DNA from: Lachnospiraceae bacterium
GTDB lineage: Bacteria > Bacillota > Clostridia > Lachnospirales > Lachnospiraceae
Direction of reading: 5' to 3'
Assembly (NCBI GenBank): GCA_003979345.1
Contig: RYVZ01000006.1
Location: 41,052 to 105,051, forward strand
Length of the DNA stretch: 64,000 nucleotides
Positions 31,981 through 41,321 of this stretch are shown piece by piece. Under the pieces are notes generated by a model that had not been told where the DNA came from, made no database searches, and saw only the letters and a program-made list of their open reading frames with translations. Position numbers and translations under genes: made by a program. The number at the start of each line of letters is the position of its first letter. Within the stretch, counting starts at the first letter, position 1.

Positions 31981-32401
31981 GGACTATGACGGTGTCTATG
32001 CGCTGTGGATGAGCATTCAGGGATTTGCGATCCGTAGCGTCGATGATTCGCGCGAAGGTGTGACGCGTTTCCTGAAAAGAAATCCGACAACGAGCGTGGT
32101 CGCTGAAGAGGACGGCAGGATCGTCGGCGCGATCCTCTGCGGGCATGACGGCAGGCGCGGATGTATGTACCATGTGTGTGTGCAGAAGGAGTATCGTATG
32201 CGCGGCATCGGAAGACAGATGGTGACCTATGCGATGGAAGCGCTTAAAAAAGAAGAGATCAGCAAGGTATCGCTCATTGCGTTTACTGTAAATGATATCG
32301 GTAATGCGTTTTGGAACCGGATCGGCTGGACAAGACGGCTTGACTTGAATTATTATGATTTTACGCTGAATGAAGCGAATATCATCGCGTTTAACCGGTG
32401 A
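31955..32401 (+). CDS. GNAT-family N-acetyltransferase in the arginine operon
   Basis: A 148-residue single-domain GNAT. The acetyl-CoA pyrophosphate loop is EYRMRGIGRQM near residues 81-91, with VVAEEDGRIVGAILCGHDGR before it and NDIGNAFWNRIGW after it. GGAGG five bases upstream fixes the ATG, inside the SseB-like gene, so translation is coupled. It lies between argC and argB where argJ is common in Clostridia. A short N-acetylglutamate synthase role is therefore possible, as for the single-domain enzyme of mycobacteria, but an unrelated amine substrate is equally open. Confidence 0.85.
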   Translation: MAVRTMQIEDYDGVYALWMSIQGFAIRSVDDSREGVTRFLKRNPTTSVVAEEDGRIVGAILCGHDGRRGCMYHVCVQKEYRMRGIGRQMVTYAMEALKKEEISKVSLIAFTVNDIGNAFWNRIGWTRRLDLNYYDFTLNEANIIAFNR

Positions 32402-32511
32402 GCCGGCGATAGCGGGATTAAAAACGAAACGCATTCATAATACATTTACGGGTGCAAAATACAATCAGGCGCGAGTATGCTTTCGCTGCGATTCGGTTGC
32501 AGCGGTACATA

Positions 32512-32529
32512 ACATGTCAAAGCACATGT
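32512..32529. promoter_or_regulatory. ACATGT hairpin in the argB leader
   Basis: ACATGT-CAAAGC-ACATGT, 28 bases before argB. It shares the CATGT...GCACATGT theme with the hairpin near base 60. Possible processing or translational control site. Confidence 0.35.
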
Positions 32530-32557
32530 AAGCGCGAAGAAAGAGAAAGGTTGTACA

Positions 32558-33457
32558 ATGAATCAGAAGGAAATCACGGAAGTCATGAATAAAGCGGAGG
32601 TGCTGATCGAGGCACTCCCGTACATACAGAAATTTAACCGTAATATTATCGTGGTCAAATACGGCGGCAGTGCGATGATCGACGAAGCGCTGCAAAAGAG
32701 CGTCATTCAGGATGTAACGCTCTTAAAGCTCGTCGGATTTAAGCCGATCATCGTACACGGAGGCGGCAAAGAGATCAGCAAATGGGTCGGCAAGGTCGGC
32801 AAGGAGGCGGAGTTCGTGAACGGACTGCGCGTGACGGATGCAGAGACGATGGAAATTGCCGAGATGGTCTTGAATAAGGTCAACAAACGGCTTGTCACGA
32901 TGGTGCAGGCGCTCGGAAGCAAAGCGATTGGCGTGACCGGCAAGGACGGCGGGCTGCTCCGGGTCGAAAAGAAGACCGTGGACGGCAGGGACATCGGTTA
33001 TGTCGGGAATATTGTCGGGGTGGAGCCGAAAATCTTATTTGATCTTTTAGAAAAGGATTTTCTGCCGATCGTTGCGCCGATCGGACTGGATGAAAACTTT
33101 GACACCTACAATATCAACGCGGATGATGCGGCGTGTGCGATCGCCCGTGCGGTCGGTGCGAAAAAGCTTGCTTTTTTGACCGATATTGAAGGATTATATA
33201 AGGATGTGGACGATAAATCGAGCTTTATTTCGAGACTGACCGCGAGTGACGCGGATGCGCTGATCGCGGACGGGTATATCGGCGGAGGTATGCTTCCGAA
33301 GCTTAAAAACTGCACCGATGCGATCCGTGCCGGAGTCAACCGTGTCCATATTCTGGACGGGCGTATCGCGCACTGTCTGCTTCTTGAGATCTTTACGAAT
33401 TCCGGCGTCGGCACGATGATCATGCGCGACGAGGACCGGCATATGATGAATCTGTAA
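32558..33457 (+). CDS. argB: Acetylglutamate kinase
   Basis: Phosphorylates N-acetylglutamate, second step of arginine synthesis and the usual point of arginine feedback. The 299-residue protein has the amino-acid-kinase motifs IIVVKYGGSAM, PIIVHGGGKEIS, VNGLRVTD, and NINADDAACAIA near residues 187-198. The N-terminal helix (EVMNKAEVLIEALPYIQKFN) is the extension found in arginine-inhibited, hexameric enzymes, suggesting feedback inhibition. GAAAGG precedes the start. Confidence 0.97.
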   Translation: MNQKEITEVMNKAEVLIEALPYIQKFNRNIIVVKYGGSAMIDEALQKSVIQDVTLLKLVGFKPIIVHGGGKEISKWVGKVGKEAEFVNGLRVTDAETMEIAEMVLNKVNKRLVTMVQALGSKAIGVTGKDGGLLRVEKKTVDGRDIGYVGNIVGVEPKILFDLLEKDFLPIVAPIGLDENFDTYNINADDAACAIARAVGAKKLAFLTDIEGLYKDVDDKSSFISRLTASDADALIADGYIGGGMLPKLKNCTDAIRAGVNRVHILDGRIAHCLLLEIFTNSGVGTMIMRDEDRHMMNL

Positions 33458-33644
33458 GCGGCACATGGACTATGATACCATGCACTGAGCGGAAGCCAAA
33501 ATACGGCATGTAAGTACCGTACCGCCAAAGAAATTCCTTTTGAGCACCTACTTATTGACTTGCTTATTTTGCGCAATGATATACGTTATCAAAGGGTATT
33601 TCGCAATTGCCTATGTAACAACGTACAGAGAAAGGAAGAAAACC

Positions 33645-34856
33645 ATGAGCATGAAAGCATATATCGATGAGGCGGAATCGGTTCTGCTCCACACATATAA
33701 CCGCTATCCGGTCGTGCTGGATAAGGGGGACGGCGTGTACCTTTATGATATCGATGGAAAGCGGTATCTCGATTTCGCATCCGGCATCGGCGTTTTTGCA
33801 CTCGGATATCATAATCAAGAATATAATGACGCATTAAAGGCGCAGATCGACAAATTGCTTCACACGTCCAATTATTATTATAATGTGCCTGCGATTGAAG
33901 CGGCGAAAAAATTAAAAGAGATTTCCGGCATGGACCGCGTGTTTTTTACAAATTCGGGCGCGGAAGCCGTTGAGGGCGCGATCAAGGCGGCGCGCAAGTA
34001 CGCATACTTAAAGGACGGGAAAACGGATCATGAGATCATTGCCATGAATCACTCGTTTCACGGGCGTACGATGGGAGCGCTCTCGGTGACGGGTACGCCG
34101 AAATACAGGGAAGCCTTTGAACCGGGCATCGGCAACATCCGGTTTGCAGACTTAAACGATCTTGAGAGTGTACTTTGCCGGATAACGGACAAAACCTGTG
34201 CTGTTCTATTTGAGACCGTGCAGGGCGAGGGCGGTATTCATCCGGTTTCGGAAGAATTTCTGCGCGGCGTGAAAGCGCTCTGTGAGGAGCGGGATATTCT
34301 TTTGATCTTAGATGAGATCCAGTGCGGAATGGGAAGGACCGGGGAGTATTTTGCATGGCAGCGCTATGGCATAAAGCCGGATATCATGGTGAGCGCCAAG
34401 GCGCTTGGCTGCGGCGTGCCGGTCGGCGCGTTTCTGATGAATGAAAAAGTCGGCGCACATTCGCTTGCGGCGGGCGATCACGGCACGACATACGGCGGCA
34501 ATCCGTTTGCGTGTGCGGCAATCTGCAAGGTGTTTGAGCTTTATGAAAAGAACGGCGTGCTTGAAAACGTGAACCGCGTGGGCACATATCTTGAGAGATG
34601 CTTAGACAGGCTTGCAAAGACACATGAGGAAATCATAGAGCGCCGTGGAAAAGGTCTGATGCAGGGACTGGAATTTGACAGGCCGGCGGCGCCGTATATC
34701 AGCGCCGCGCTGGAAAAAGGACTGATCCTGATCAATGCGGGGCCAAATATTATCCGGCTCCTGCCGCCGCTTGTGATTGGGGAAGCGGAAGTGGATCAGA
34801 TGATCGGTATACTTGAAGAATGCATAAAGCAGGAACGGCAGACTGCAAAACACTGA
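33645..34856 (+). CDS. argD: Acetylornithine aminotransferase
   Basis: PLP enzyme converting N-acetylglutamate semialdehyde to N-acetylornithine. The 403-residue protein has FTNSGAEAVEGAIKAARKYA, NHSFHGRTMGALSVTG, LILDEIQCGMGRTG with the PLP-binding Asp, and the Schiff-base Lys in MVSAKALGCGVPVGA. AAAGGAAG decides the ATG; an upstream frame extension is not credible. It is the last arg gene seen; argJ/argE, argF and argH must lie elsewhere. Confidence 0.96.
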   Translation: MSMKAYIDEAESVLLHTYNRYPVVLDKGDGVYLYDIDGKRYLDFASGIGVFALGYHNQEYNDALKAQIDKLLHTSNYYYNVPAIEAAKKLKEISGMDRVFFTNSGAEAVEGAIKAARKYAYLKDGKTDHEIIAMNHSFHGRTMGALSVTGTPKYREAFEPGIGNIRFADLNDLESVLCRITDKTCAVLFETVQGEGGIHPVSEEFLRGVKALCEERDILLILDEIQCGMGRTGEYFAWQRYGIKPDIMVSAKALGCGVPVGAFLMNEKVGAHSLAAGDHGTTYGGNPFACAAICKVFELYEKNGVLENVNRVGTYLERCLDRLAKTHEEIIERRGKGLMQGLEFDRPAAPYISAALEKGLILINAGPNIIRLLPPLVIGEAEVDQMIGILEECIKQERQTAKH

Positions 34857-34941
34857 TCAGTCCCGGGTATATGCAGGTATGCGGATTTTGTTTATATGAC
34901 TGTGCCGGAGGCGGGCGGTCAGGGAAGGTAGCAGCAATAAA

Positions 34942-36549
34942 ATGAATCTGAGAATGAGACTGGCAGTCGTACTGCTGATCGTCTGTGCGCTGGCACTGGA
35001 AATCTATGTCGGTGCGGTCGATACCGAAGTGCGGGAGCGCGGCGATGATACGGAATATATAGCAAAGGATACGATTACGCTTTGGTATACGGACGGGGCG
35101 CTGACGGATTATTTAAGCAGTGTTGCGCTGACTTATTATGAAAACACAGATGTTCATGTGGAACTGGAGCTTGTTTCCGGATTGGAATATTTGGAGACGA
35201 TCAATCAGAACAGCGTTCACAACCATCAGTATCCGGATATGTTCATTATCGGAAACGATTCACTTGGAAAAGCGTATCTTTCCGGTCTGGCAAGCGAAGT
35301 GAAAGATGCGGAGGGTGTGCTGACAGATGACTACTTTTGCAGCACGGCGCTGAATGCGGTGACTTATGACGGGCGTTATGTAGCGTATCCGATGTATTAT
35401 GAGACGAGCTATCTTTTATATAACCGGACATATTTAGAGCAGATCGCACAGGCGCAGGTGCTGGCGGAATGGGCTTATGCGAAGGAGAATCCACAGGGGA
35501 CGGACAGTGCGGACGATACCGCTGACAATGCAGATAATACGGGCGATACTCTGGACGGTACAGATGAAACGGCGAACAATACCGAGGATACCGCAGATGG
35601 TGCAGAAAAAGCGCCTGTCTGGGATGAAAGCGTTCTGCTTCTTTCGGAAGAAGAATTTCTTGCAAGCCCGGAATATGAGCAGCGGCTATCTGACTATGTG
35701 GAGGCGCTTGTACCGGATAGTATAGAGGATATCTTAAATTTTGCGGATGAATATGATGCGCCGGAAAATGTAGAGTCCATTTTCAAATGGGATGTTTCCG
35801 ATATTTTCTATAATTATTTTTTTGCAGGTGATTCCATTCAGATCGGCGGCGCTGCGGGAGACGATCCCGATGTGATCGAAATTTATAATGAGAATACGAT
35901 CCGGTGTCTGAATATTTATCAGGATCTGAATCAATTCTTTTCCATCGAAGCGGATACGACGACGTATGCGAGTGTCATGCAGGAATTTATGGATGGAAAG
36001 ATTATTTTTACGATCGCGACAACGGACGCAGTCGAGATGCTTGTGGAGGCAGGAGCGGAGGGGCGTTTTATCTATGATTACGGCGTTGACCTGATCCCTG
36101 ATCTGTCAGATGAACTGGCGGCAAAGGAAGTATCAGTGACCAGCTGTGTTGCAATCAATGGTTACAGTGATAAAAAGGCTGAGGCAAACGCATTTGCAAG
36201 TTATATCTGTGCAGGTTATGCGGATTCCATGTATGCAAGAACGGGAAAGGCAGCCGCACGAAGGGAAGTACAGCACGGGAACCCGGTATTTTACACGATC
36301 GAGCAGGCGTATGAGCTGTCGGTTCCAATGCCGAAGGTCGTGGAGTCAAGTAATTTCTGGGTAGAGCTGGAAATGTGTTTTACGAATATCTGGCTCGGGG
36401 ATGATGCGAACTTTACCTTAAAAAAGCTATCGGAGCAGATCAAAAAACAGATTACCGGTGAAGATGTGGTTGAGACTTATATAGAAATCGCCGAGGAAGA
36501 GGAGACCTACACGGACGAAGGTATGGATTCCGGGGAAGACGGCGAATGA
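34942..36549 (+). CDS. Orphan extracellular solute-binding protein
   Basis: A 535-residue family-1 (MalE-like) solute-binding protein. The N-terminus is a hydrophobic signal or anchor (LAVVLLIVCALALEIYVGAV) with no lipobox cysteine. Recognisable blocks are TITLWYTDGALTDYLSSVAL, HQYPDMFIIGND, YVAYPMYYETSYLLYNRTYL and FMDGKIIFTIATTDAVEMLV. Residues about 183-228 are an Asp/Thr-rich repeat insert (DDTADNADNTGDTLDGTDET). The C-terminus is acidic. No ABC permease or ATPase is adjacent, so it may serve a distant transporter or act as a sensor. Ligand unknown, probably a carbohydrate. Confidence 0.8.
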   Translation: MNLRMRLAVVLLIVCALALEIYVGAVDTEVRERGDDTEYIAKDTITLWYTDGALTDYLSSVALTYYENTDVHVELELVSGLEYLETINQNSVHNHQYPDMFIIGNDSLGKAYLSGLASEVKDAEGVLTDDYFCSTALNAVTYDGRYVAYPMYYETSYLLYNRTYLEQIAQAQVLAEWAYAKENPQGTDSADDTADNADNTGDTLDGTDETANNTEDTADGAEKAPVWDESVLLLSEEEFLASPEYEQRLSDYVEALVPDSIEDILNFADEYDAPENVESIFKWDVSDIFYNYFFAGDSIQIGGAAGDDPDVIEIYNENTIRCLNIYQDLNQFFSIEADTTTYASVMQEFMDGKIIFTIATTDAVEMLVEAGAEGRFIYDYGVDLIPDLSDELAAKEVSVTSCVAINGYSDKKAEANAFASYICAGYADSMYARTGKAAARREVQHGNPVFYTIEQAYELSVPMPKVVESSNFWVELEMCFTNIWLGDDANFTLKKLSEQIKKQITGEDVVETYIEIAEEEETYTDEGMDSGEDGE

Positions 36550-36628
36550 TGATGCGTGCAGCGTGAAAGACAGTGAATAATGATGCGCGCAGCGTGAAAG
36601 ACGGCGGATGATGATACGCTGAGCGCGG
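36544..36628. repeat. 31-bp tandem repeat after the solute-binding gene
   Basis: Two full units of 31 bp and a third partial one: GAATGATGATGCGTGCAGCG then TGAAAGACAGT, repeated with few changes. The first unit overlaps the stop codon region of the upstream gene. Confidence 0.75.
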
Positions 36629-36745
36629 AGGAACGGGCGGACATGCATAAAGCCGGAAAATGCTTCGTGACTGCATAAAAGTCCGGTCATGGGATATCCT
36701 TTTTTGTAAAGAATCAATATTCTTAAAAAATGAAAGGGAGTCCGT

Positions 36746-37186
36746 ATGATTGGATTTTTGATCGCGATGCTTTCCGGTGCGCTGATGAGCGTGCAGGGCG
36801 TCTTTAATACACAGGTATCGAAAACGGCGGGGACATGGACGACGAACGCGTTTGTGCAGTTTACCGCCTTTGTTGTATGTCTTGCCGTATGGGGGGCCAC
36901 GGAACGCAGCTCATTTGGCGCGCTGCTGAAGGTGGAACCGAAATATCTGCTGCTCGGCGGTGTGCTCGGCGCGGTGATCACCTTGACGGTCATAAAGAGC
37001 ATGGCGGCGCTGGGTCCGGCGTTTTCAGCGATGCTGATCGTGACAGCACAGGTGGCAGTCTCCTATCTGATCGAGTTATTCGGGCTGTTCGGCGTGCAGA
37101 AAGCGGAATTTGAACTGCGTAAGCTGATCGGGCTGCTCATTGTGATCGGGGGGATGATCCTGTTCGAGTGGAAATCGAAGGCTTAG
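36746..37186 (+). CDS. DMT-superfamily transporter of the DUF606 (YdcZ) type
   Basis: A 146-residue protein with about five membrane helices. The start GFLIAMLSGALMSVQGVFNT and the end LIGLLIVIGGMILFEWKSKA match the DUF606/YdcZ family, half-size members of the drug/metabolite transporter superfamily that probably work as dimers. Substrate unknown. AAAGGGAG precedes the ATG. It appears to be a single gene. Confidence 0.88.
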   Translation: MIGFLIAMLSGALMSVQGVFNTQVSKTAGTWTTNAFVQFTAFVVCLAVWGATERSSFGALLKVEPKYLLLGGVLGAVITLTVIKSMAALGPAFSAMLIVTAQVAVSYLIELFGLFGVQKAEFELRKLIGLLIVIGGMILFEWKSKA

Positions 37187-37205
37187 ACTGGAAAATATCC
37201 TCATG

Positions 37206-37259
37206 CATCGTCAAGTGATGAAATAGTATGTGAATCGTCAAGTGATAAAAAAGTATCAA
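37206..37259. repeat. 27-bp direct repeat pair
   Basis: ATCGTCAAGTGATGAAATAG and ATCGTCAAGTGATAAAAAAG occur about 27 bases apart, head to tail, in the gap before the comEA promoter. Confidence 0.55.
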
Positions 37260-37309
37260 AATAGTCATGTTTTGCAAGTCATAAAATTGACGAAAAGCAA
37301 AATTCGGTC

Positions 37310-37338
37310 TTGTTTTTCAAAATCAGATAGCATACAAT
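37310..37338 (+). promoter_or_regulatory. Sigma-A promoter of the comEA-comEC region
   Basis: TTGTTT, 17 bases, TACAAT, 31 bases before comEA. Confidence 0.6.
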
Positions 37339-37368
37339 GATTACACGGTTATCATATGTCATGATAGT

Positions 37369-38100
37369 ATGAGTATGCAGAGAACAAAATATATCGGGAT
37401 ATCGCTTGCATTTATGGCTCTGTTTGCGGGGACACTTTCGGGCTGCGGAAGCAAAGGCGGAGTGTTCTATGAAGCGTTGCAGGAGGATGGCGGGAATGCG
37501 GCGTCAGGAAGCCGTGCGGAGGAAGAGCGGGCGGCGGTATCGGACAGTCCTTTAGGAGAGAAGGCAGCGGCATCGGGAAATTGTGCGGAAGAAGAGGTGG
37601 CGGCGCCAGGCGGCGAAACTGAGAGAGAGAAGACTGACGTTGATGCTCCGCCGCCGTGCTATGTACATATATGTGGCGCCGTGATGGTTCCCGGTGTCTA
37701 TGAGGTGCCTGCGGGCAGCAGGCTTTATGAGGTGATCCTGCTTGCCGGCGGTATGTGTGCGGATGCCTGCGATTACTTAGTCAATCAGGCGCAGACGGTA
37801 AGCGACGGAATGCAGGTCTATATTCCTGCCGTGCAGGAAGTGCAGGGTGATTCGACAGTTCCGGTAGTTTTAGATTTTATAGCGGAGCAGGAAGCGGGCA
37901 GTCAGGATATACGCGTGGATATAAACAGTGCGACGAAAGAGCAGCTCATGACGCTTCCGGGCGTCGGGGATACGCGGGCACAGGCAATACTCGATTATCG
38001 CAGGGAAAACGGCGGTTTCTCGTCCATAGAAGATTTGATGAAGGTCAATGGCATTAAGCAGGGTGTCTATGACCGGTTAAAAGATTTCATAAAGGTGTAG
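37369..38100 (+). CDS. comEA: ComEA-type DNA receptor, lipoprotein form
   Basis: ComEA binds incoming double-stranded DNA outside the membrane during natural transformation. The 243-residue protein has a lipoprotein signal (lipobox LSGC, Cys26) instead of the usual transmembrane anchor, a Glu/Ala-rich low-complexity linker (about 38-92), an SLBB domain (YVHICGAVMVPGVYEVPAGS), and a C-terminal helix-hairpin-helix domain (VDINSATKEQLMTLPGVGDT, AILDYRRENGGF). No strong ribosome site is visible, so a start two codons later is possible. It heads a same-strand run that ends with comEC and holA. Confidence 0.92.
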   Translation: MSMQRTKYIGISLAFMALFAGTLSGCGSKGGVFYEALQEDGGNAASGSRAEEERAAVSDSPLGEKAAASGNCAEEEVAAPGGETEREKTDVDAPPPCYVHICGAVMVPGVYEVPAGSRLYEVILLAGGMCADACDYLVNQAQTVSDGMQVYIPAVQEVQGDSTVPVVLDFIAEQEAGSQDIRVDINSATKEQLMTLPGVGDTRAQAILDYRRENGGFSSIEDLMKVNGIKQGVYDRLKDFIKV

Positions 38101-38105
38101 GGCAG

Positions 38106-38786
38106 ATGGCAAAGAAAGTGTTGGTTGTAGACGACGAAAAACTGATCGTGAAAGGAATCCGTTTCAGCTTAGAGCAGGATGGCATGGAAGTGGACAGCGC
38201 ATTTGACGGTGAAGAGGCGCTTCAGAAGGTACGTGAGGGGCAATATGATCTGATTCTGCTGGATGTTATGCTTCCGAAGCTGACAGGATTTGAGGTCTGC
38301 CAGCAGATCCGTGATTTTTCCAATGTACCCATCGTGATGCTGACTGCGAAGGGTGATGACATGGATAAGATTCTGGGGCTGGAGTACGGCGCGGATGATT
38401 ATATTACGAAGCCGTTTAATATCCTTGAGGTGAAGGCGCGCATCAAGGCGATCATGAGGAGGACCGGCGTAAAAGAGAAGGCGGCAAAAAAGCTGGAATA
38501 CGGAGAACTTAATCTTGACTGCGAGTCCAGGCGTGTTTATATCGCTGGCAGGGAACTGAATCTGACGGCAAAAGAATTTGATGTTTTGGAGCTGCTTGTC
38601 TTAAATCCGAATAAAGTATACAGCCGTGAGAATCTGCTAAAGATCGTGTGGGGCGCTGATTATCCGGGCGACGTGCGCACAGTCGATGTCCATATCAGGC
38701 GTCTTAGGGAAAAAATCGAGCTGAATCCGAGCGAGCCGAAGTATGTGCATACCAAGTGGGGCGTCGGTTATTATTTCAAGGGATAA
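38106..38786 (+). CDS. OmpR/PhoB-family response regulator (WalR/PhoP-like)
   Basis: A 226-residue regulator: receiver domain with VLVVDDE at the start, Asp53 in LILLDVMLPKLTG, Thr in MLTAKG and Lys in YITKPF; then a winged helix with ELNLTAKEFDVLELLVLNPN and VDVHIRRLREKIE. It starts five bases after comEA and is followed by its kinase ten bases later. The overall sequence is nearest in style to WalR/PhoP-type regulators. Regulated genes are unknown; co-transcription with competence genes is notable. Confidence 0.93.
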   Translation: MAKKVLVVDDEKLIVKGIRFSLEQDGMEVDSAFDGEEALQKVREGQYDLILLDVMLPKLTGFEVCQQIRDFSNVPIVMLTAKGDDMDKILGLEYGADDYITKPFNILEVKARIKAIMRRTGVKEKAAKKLEYGELNLDCESRRVYIAGRELNLTAKEFDVLELLVLNPNKVYSRENLLKIVWGADYPGDVRTVDVHIRRLREKIELNPSEPKYVHTKWGVGYYFKG

Positions 38787-38795
38787 GACAAGGTT

Positions 38796-40271
38796 ATGTT
38801 TCTGAAGATCAAGCACTTTCTATCCAAAATCAAAATTCTTCGCAGCTTTTTAGTGCGTATATTTATCATCATCGTTTTAGTGGGCTCTCTGCCCAGTCTT
38901 TTTATCCGTTACGGAATCTTATCAACATATACGGAGCGTGCGATTTCCCTGCGTATTTCTGACGTGCAGACGCAGGGAAGAATCCTTGCGAATCATTTGG
39001 TCACTTACAATTATTTGCAGGATTCCACATCCGAAGTCATCAACGCGGAGCTGTCCCAACTGGCGGAGGTCTATAACGGGAGAGTATTGATCGTTGATCA
39101 AAACTTTAAGGTGATCAAGGATACGTATGGTCTCAGTGTCGGAAAGTTCATGGTTTCTGAGGAAATCATCAAATGTTTTAATGGTGAAAATACGACAAAT
39201 TATGATGAGAAGAACCAATATATTGAAATGACGATACCGATCGTGGTATCGGTCGAACAGACAAATCCGGAAGGACAGAGTGTTTCCACGTCGGTCGTGC
39301 AGGGCGTTCTCCTGATCAGTGTATCGACTGAGAGTACACAGATGACGCTTCGCCTTTTGAACCGGAACGCAGTGCTGATCGAGCTTGCGCTTTTTATCCT
39401 GATCGTCGGGATTGCGGGAGGCATTGCCTATCTGGTCACCAGGCCGTTCCATCATGTTACGAGCGAGATCCAGAAATTGCAGGCAGGGCATTATAATGAT
39501 AAAATATCAGTTCCGGAGTACTGGGAGACTGAGCGTATTTCGGATGCATTCAATGAACTCTATGCCAGGATCCGTGTGCTGGATGAGTCGCGTGATGAAT
39601 TTGTTTCCAACGTTTCTCATGAACTGAAGACACCGATGACGTCGATGAAAGTTCTTGCCGATTCGCTCTTAATGCAGGAGGATGTACCGGCGGAGCTGTA
39701 TCGTGAATTCATGGTCGATATTGCGGATGAGATAGACCGGGAGAATAAGATCATCAACGATCTGCTTTCCCTTGTCAAAATGGATAAGACGAAGGCAGAC
39801 TTAAATATCGCCCAGACAGATATCAATGCACTGCTTGAACTGATCCTAAAGAGGCTGCGCCCGATTGCGATCAAGCGCGATGTAGAGATCACGCTCGAAT
39901 GTATCCGTCCGGTTACTGCGGAAGTAGATGAAGTCAAGCTGACACTGGCAATTTCCAATCTGGTGGAAAATGCCATAAAGTATAATAATGAACACGGATG
40001 GGTAAAGGTGCTCTTAGATGCTGATCATCAGTATTTTACCGTAGAGGTCTCTGACTCCGGGCTTGGTATCCCGGAGGAGGCAATGGATCACATTTATGAG
40101 CGGTTTTACCGTGTGGATAAGTCGCATTCGCGTGAGATCGGCGGGACGGGACTGGGTCTTGCCATTACCAGAAGTGCGATTCTGATGCATCGGGGCACGA
40201 TCAGGGCATCCAGCACGGTCGGGGAGGGAACAACGTTTTTGGTGCGGATACCGCTCATTTATGTGAAGTAA
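38796..40271 (+). CDS. Membrane sensor histidine kinase
   Basis: A 491-residue kinase with a first membrane helix (about 18-36, VRIFIIIVLVGSLPSLFI), an extracellular domain of about 150 residues, a second helix (about 192-214), a HAMP-like linker, the HisKA box NVSHELKTPMTSM near 270-282 with phospho-accepting His, and the ATPase domain with N box NLVENAIKYN, G1 VSDSGLGIPEE and G2 GGTGLGLAI. No PAS domain is seen. It pairs with the regulator just upstream. Signal unknown; envelope or cell-wall state would fit WalK-like proteins. Confidence 0.93.
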   Translation: MFLKIKHFLSKIKILRSFLVRIFIIIVLVGSLPSLFIRYGILSTYTERAISLRISDVQTQGRILANHLVTYNYLQDSTSEVINAELSQLAEVYNGRVLIVDQNFKVIKDTYGLSVGKFMVSEEIIKCFNGENTTNYDEKNQYIEMTIPIVVSVEQTNPEGQSVSTSVVQGVLLISVSTESTQMTLRLLNRNAVLIELALFILIVGIAGGIAYLVTRPFHHVTSEIQKLQAGHYNDKISVPEYWETERISDAFNELYARIRVLDESRDEFVSNVSHELKTPMTSMKVLADSLLMQEDVPAELYREFMVDIADEIDRENKIINDLLSLVKMDKTKADLNIAQTDINALLELILKRLRPIAIKRDVEITLECIRPVTAEVDEVKLTLAISNLVENAIKYNNEHGWVKVLLDADHQYFTVEVSDSGLGIPEEAMDHIYERFYRVDKSHSREIGGTGLGLAITRSAILMHRGTIRASSTVGEGTTFLVRIPLIYVK

Positions 40272-40378
40272 GAAAAGTTTGAAAGTTTCTTACAAACCTG
40301 GAGAAAGCAGGCAATTGCCTATTGGAGAAAGGCAAACCGGATTTGAGATTCTGCAAAGCGGAATCATGGAGGTTTCGT

Positions 40379-41311
40379 ATGATAGGAAAAAAGCTTGTGC
40401 CGGCAGTGCTGATCATCGTGCTGATCATGATTATTGCGGGAGGCTGCGGCAGGCATGGGGTCGTTGATACCGGGAATATGGTGAAATATGATGTGTACTT
40501 CTTAAATAGTGAAGAGACAAAAGTAACTCCGGTCGAAACTGCAGTGCAGCGTGGAGAAGTGACGAACGAGCTGACGGGGCTGATCGAGGTGATGCAGAGG
40601 AAACCGGAGGATCTTTCCCTGCATGCGCCGTTTGATTATTCATTTGGCGTAAACGGCGTCAGCCTGAACGGGGAACAGGTCATTGTTAATTTTGACGAGC
40701 AATATTTGGAACTGAAATCCACGACGGCTGTTCTGATTCGCGCAGCGATCGTGCGTACATTGACGCAGGTAGAGGGAGTGACCTGTGTCAGTTTTCAGAT
40801 CAATGGTCAGCCGCTGACAGATTCTGCGGGAAATCCGCTGGGCATCCTGACTGCGGACATGTTTATAGATAACGGGGGTACGGAGATCAATGCCTATGAG
40901 ACGGCAACACTGACGCTGTATTTTACGAACGAGACTGGAGATATGCTTGTTTCCGAGAAGCGGGAAGTCGAGTATAACAGTAATATTGCATTGGAGCGGA
41001 TCGTTGTCGATCAGATTCTGGCAGGGCCGGAAAAGCGGGGCGTGTACCCGACCATAAACCCCGAGACGGGAGTGGTCTCGGTTTCTATTAAGGACGGGAT
41101 ATGTTATGTTAATCTGGATCAGAACTTTCTGACACAGGTTTATAATGTGACGTCCGAAGTTACGATCTATTCGATCACCAATTCCCTGATTGAGCTTGGG
41201 GGCGTCAATCAGGTGCAGATCATGGTGGAAGGGGAGTCAAATCTGATGTATCGGGAAAAGATCAGTTTGGACACCTTGTTTGAGAGAAATCTGGAGCTGA
41301 TCGAAAAATAG
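40379..41311 (+). CDS. GerMN-domain lipoprotein
   Basis: A 310-residue lipoprotein (lipobox IAGGC, Cys23) with two GerMN/sporulation-germination domains: VYFLNSEETKVTPVETAV... with GVNGVSLNGEQVIVNFDEQY, and LTLYFTNETGDMLVSEKREV with VSIKDGICYVNLDQNF. GerMN domains occur in GerM, which helps spore engulfment and germination, and in lipoproteins paired with two-component systems (such as LpqB). Its position right after the histidine kinase suggests it tunes that kinase. GGAGG precedes the ATG. comEC follows after ten bases. Confidence 0.9.
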   Translation: MIGKKLVPAVLIIVLIMIIAGGCGRHGVVDTGNMVKYDVYFLNSEETKVTPVETAVQRGEVTNELTGLIEVMQRKPEDLSLHAPFDYSFGVNGVSLNGEQVIVNFDEQYLELKSTTAVLIRAAIVRTLTQVEGVTCVSFQINGQPLTDSAGNPLGILTADMFIDNGGTEINAYETATLTLYFTNETGDMLVSEKREVEYNSNIALERIVVDQILAGPEKRGVYPTINPETGVVSVSIKDGICYVNLDQNFLTQVYNVTSEVTIYSITNSLIELGGVNQVQIMVEGESNLMYREKISLDTLFERNLELIEK

Positions 41312-41321
41312 CGATCTGCCT

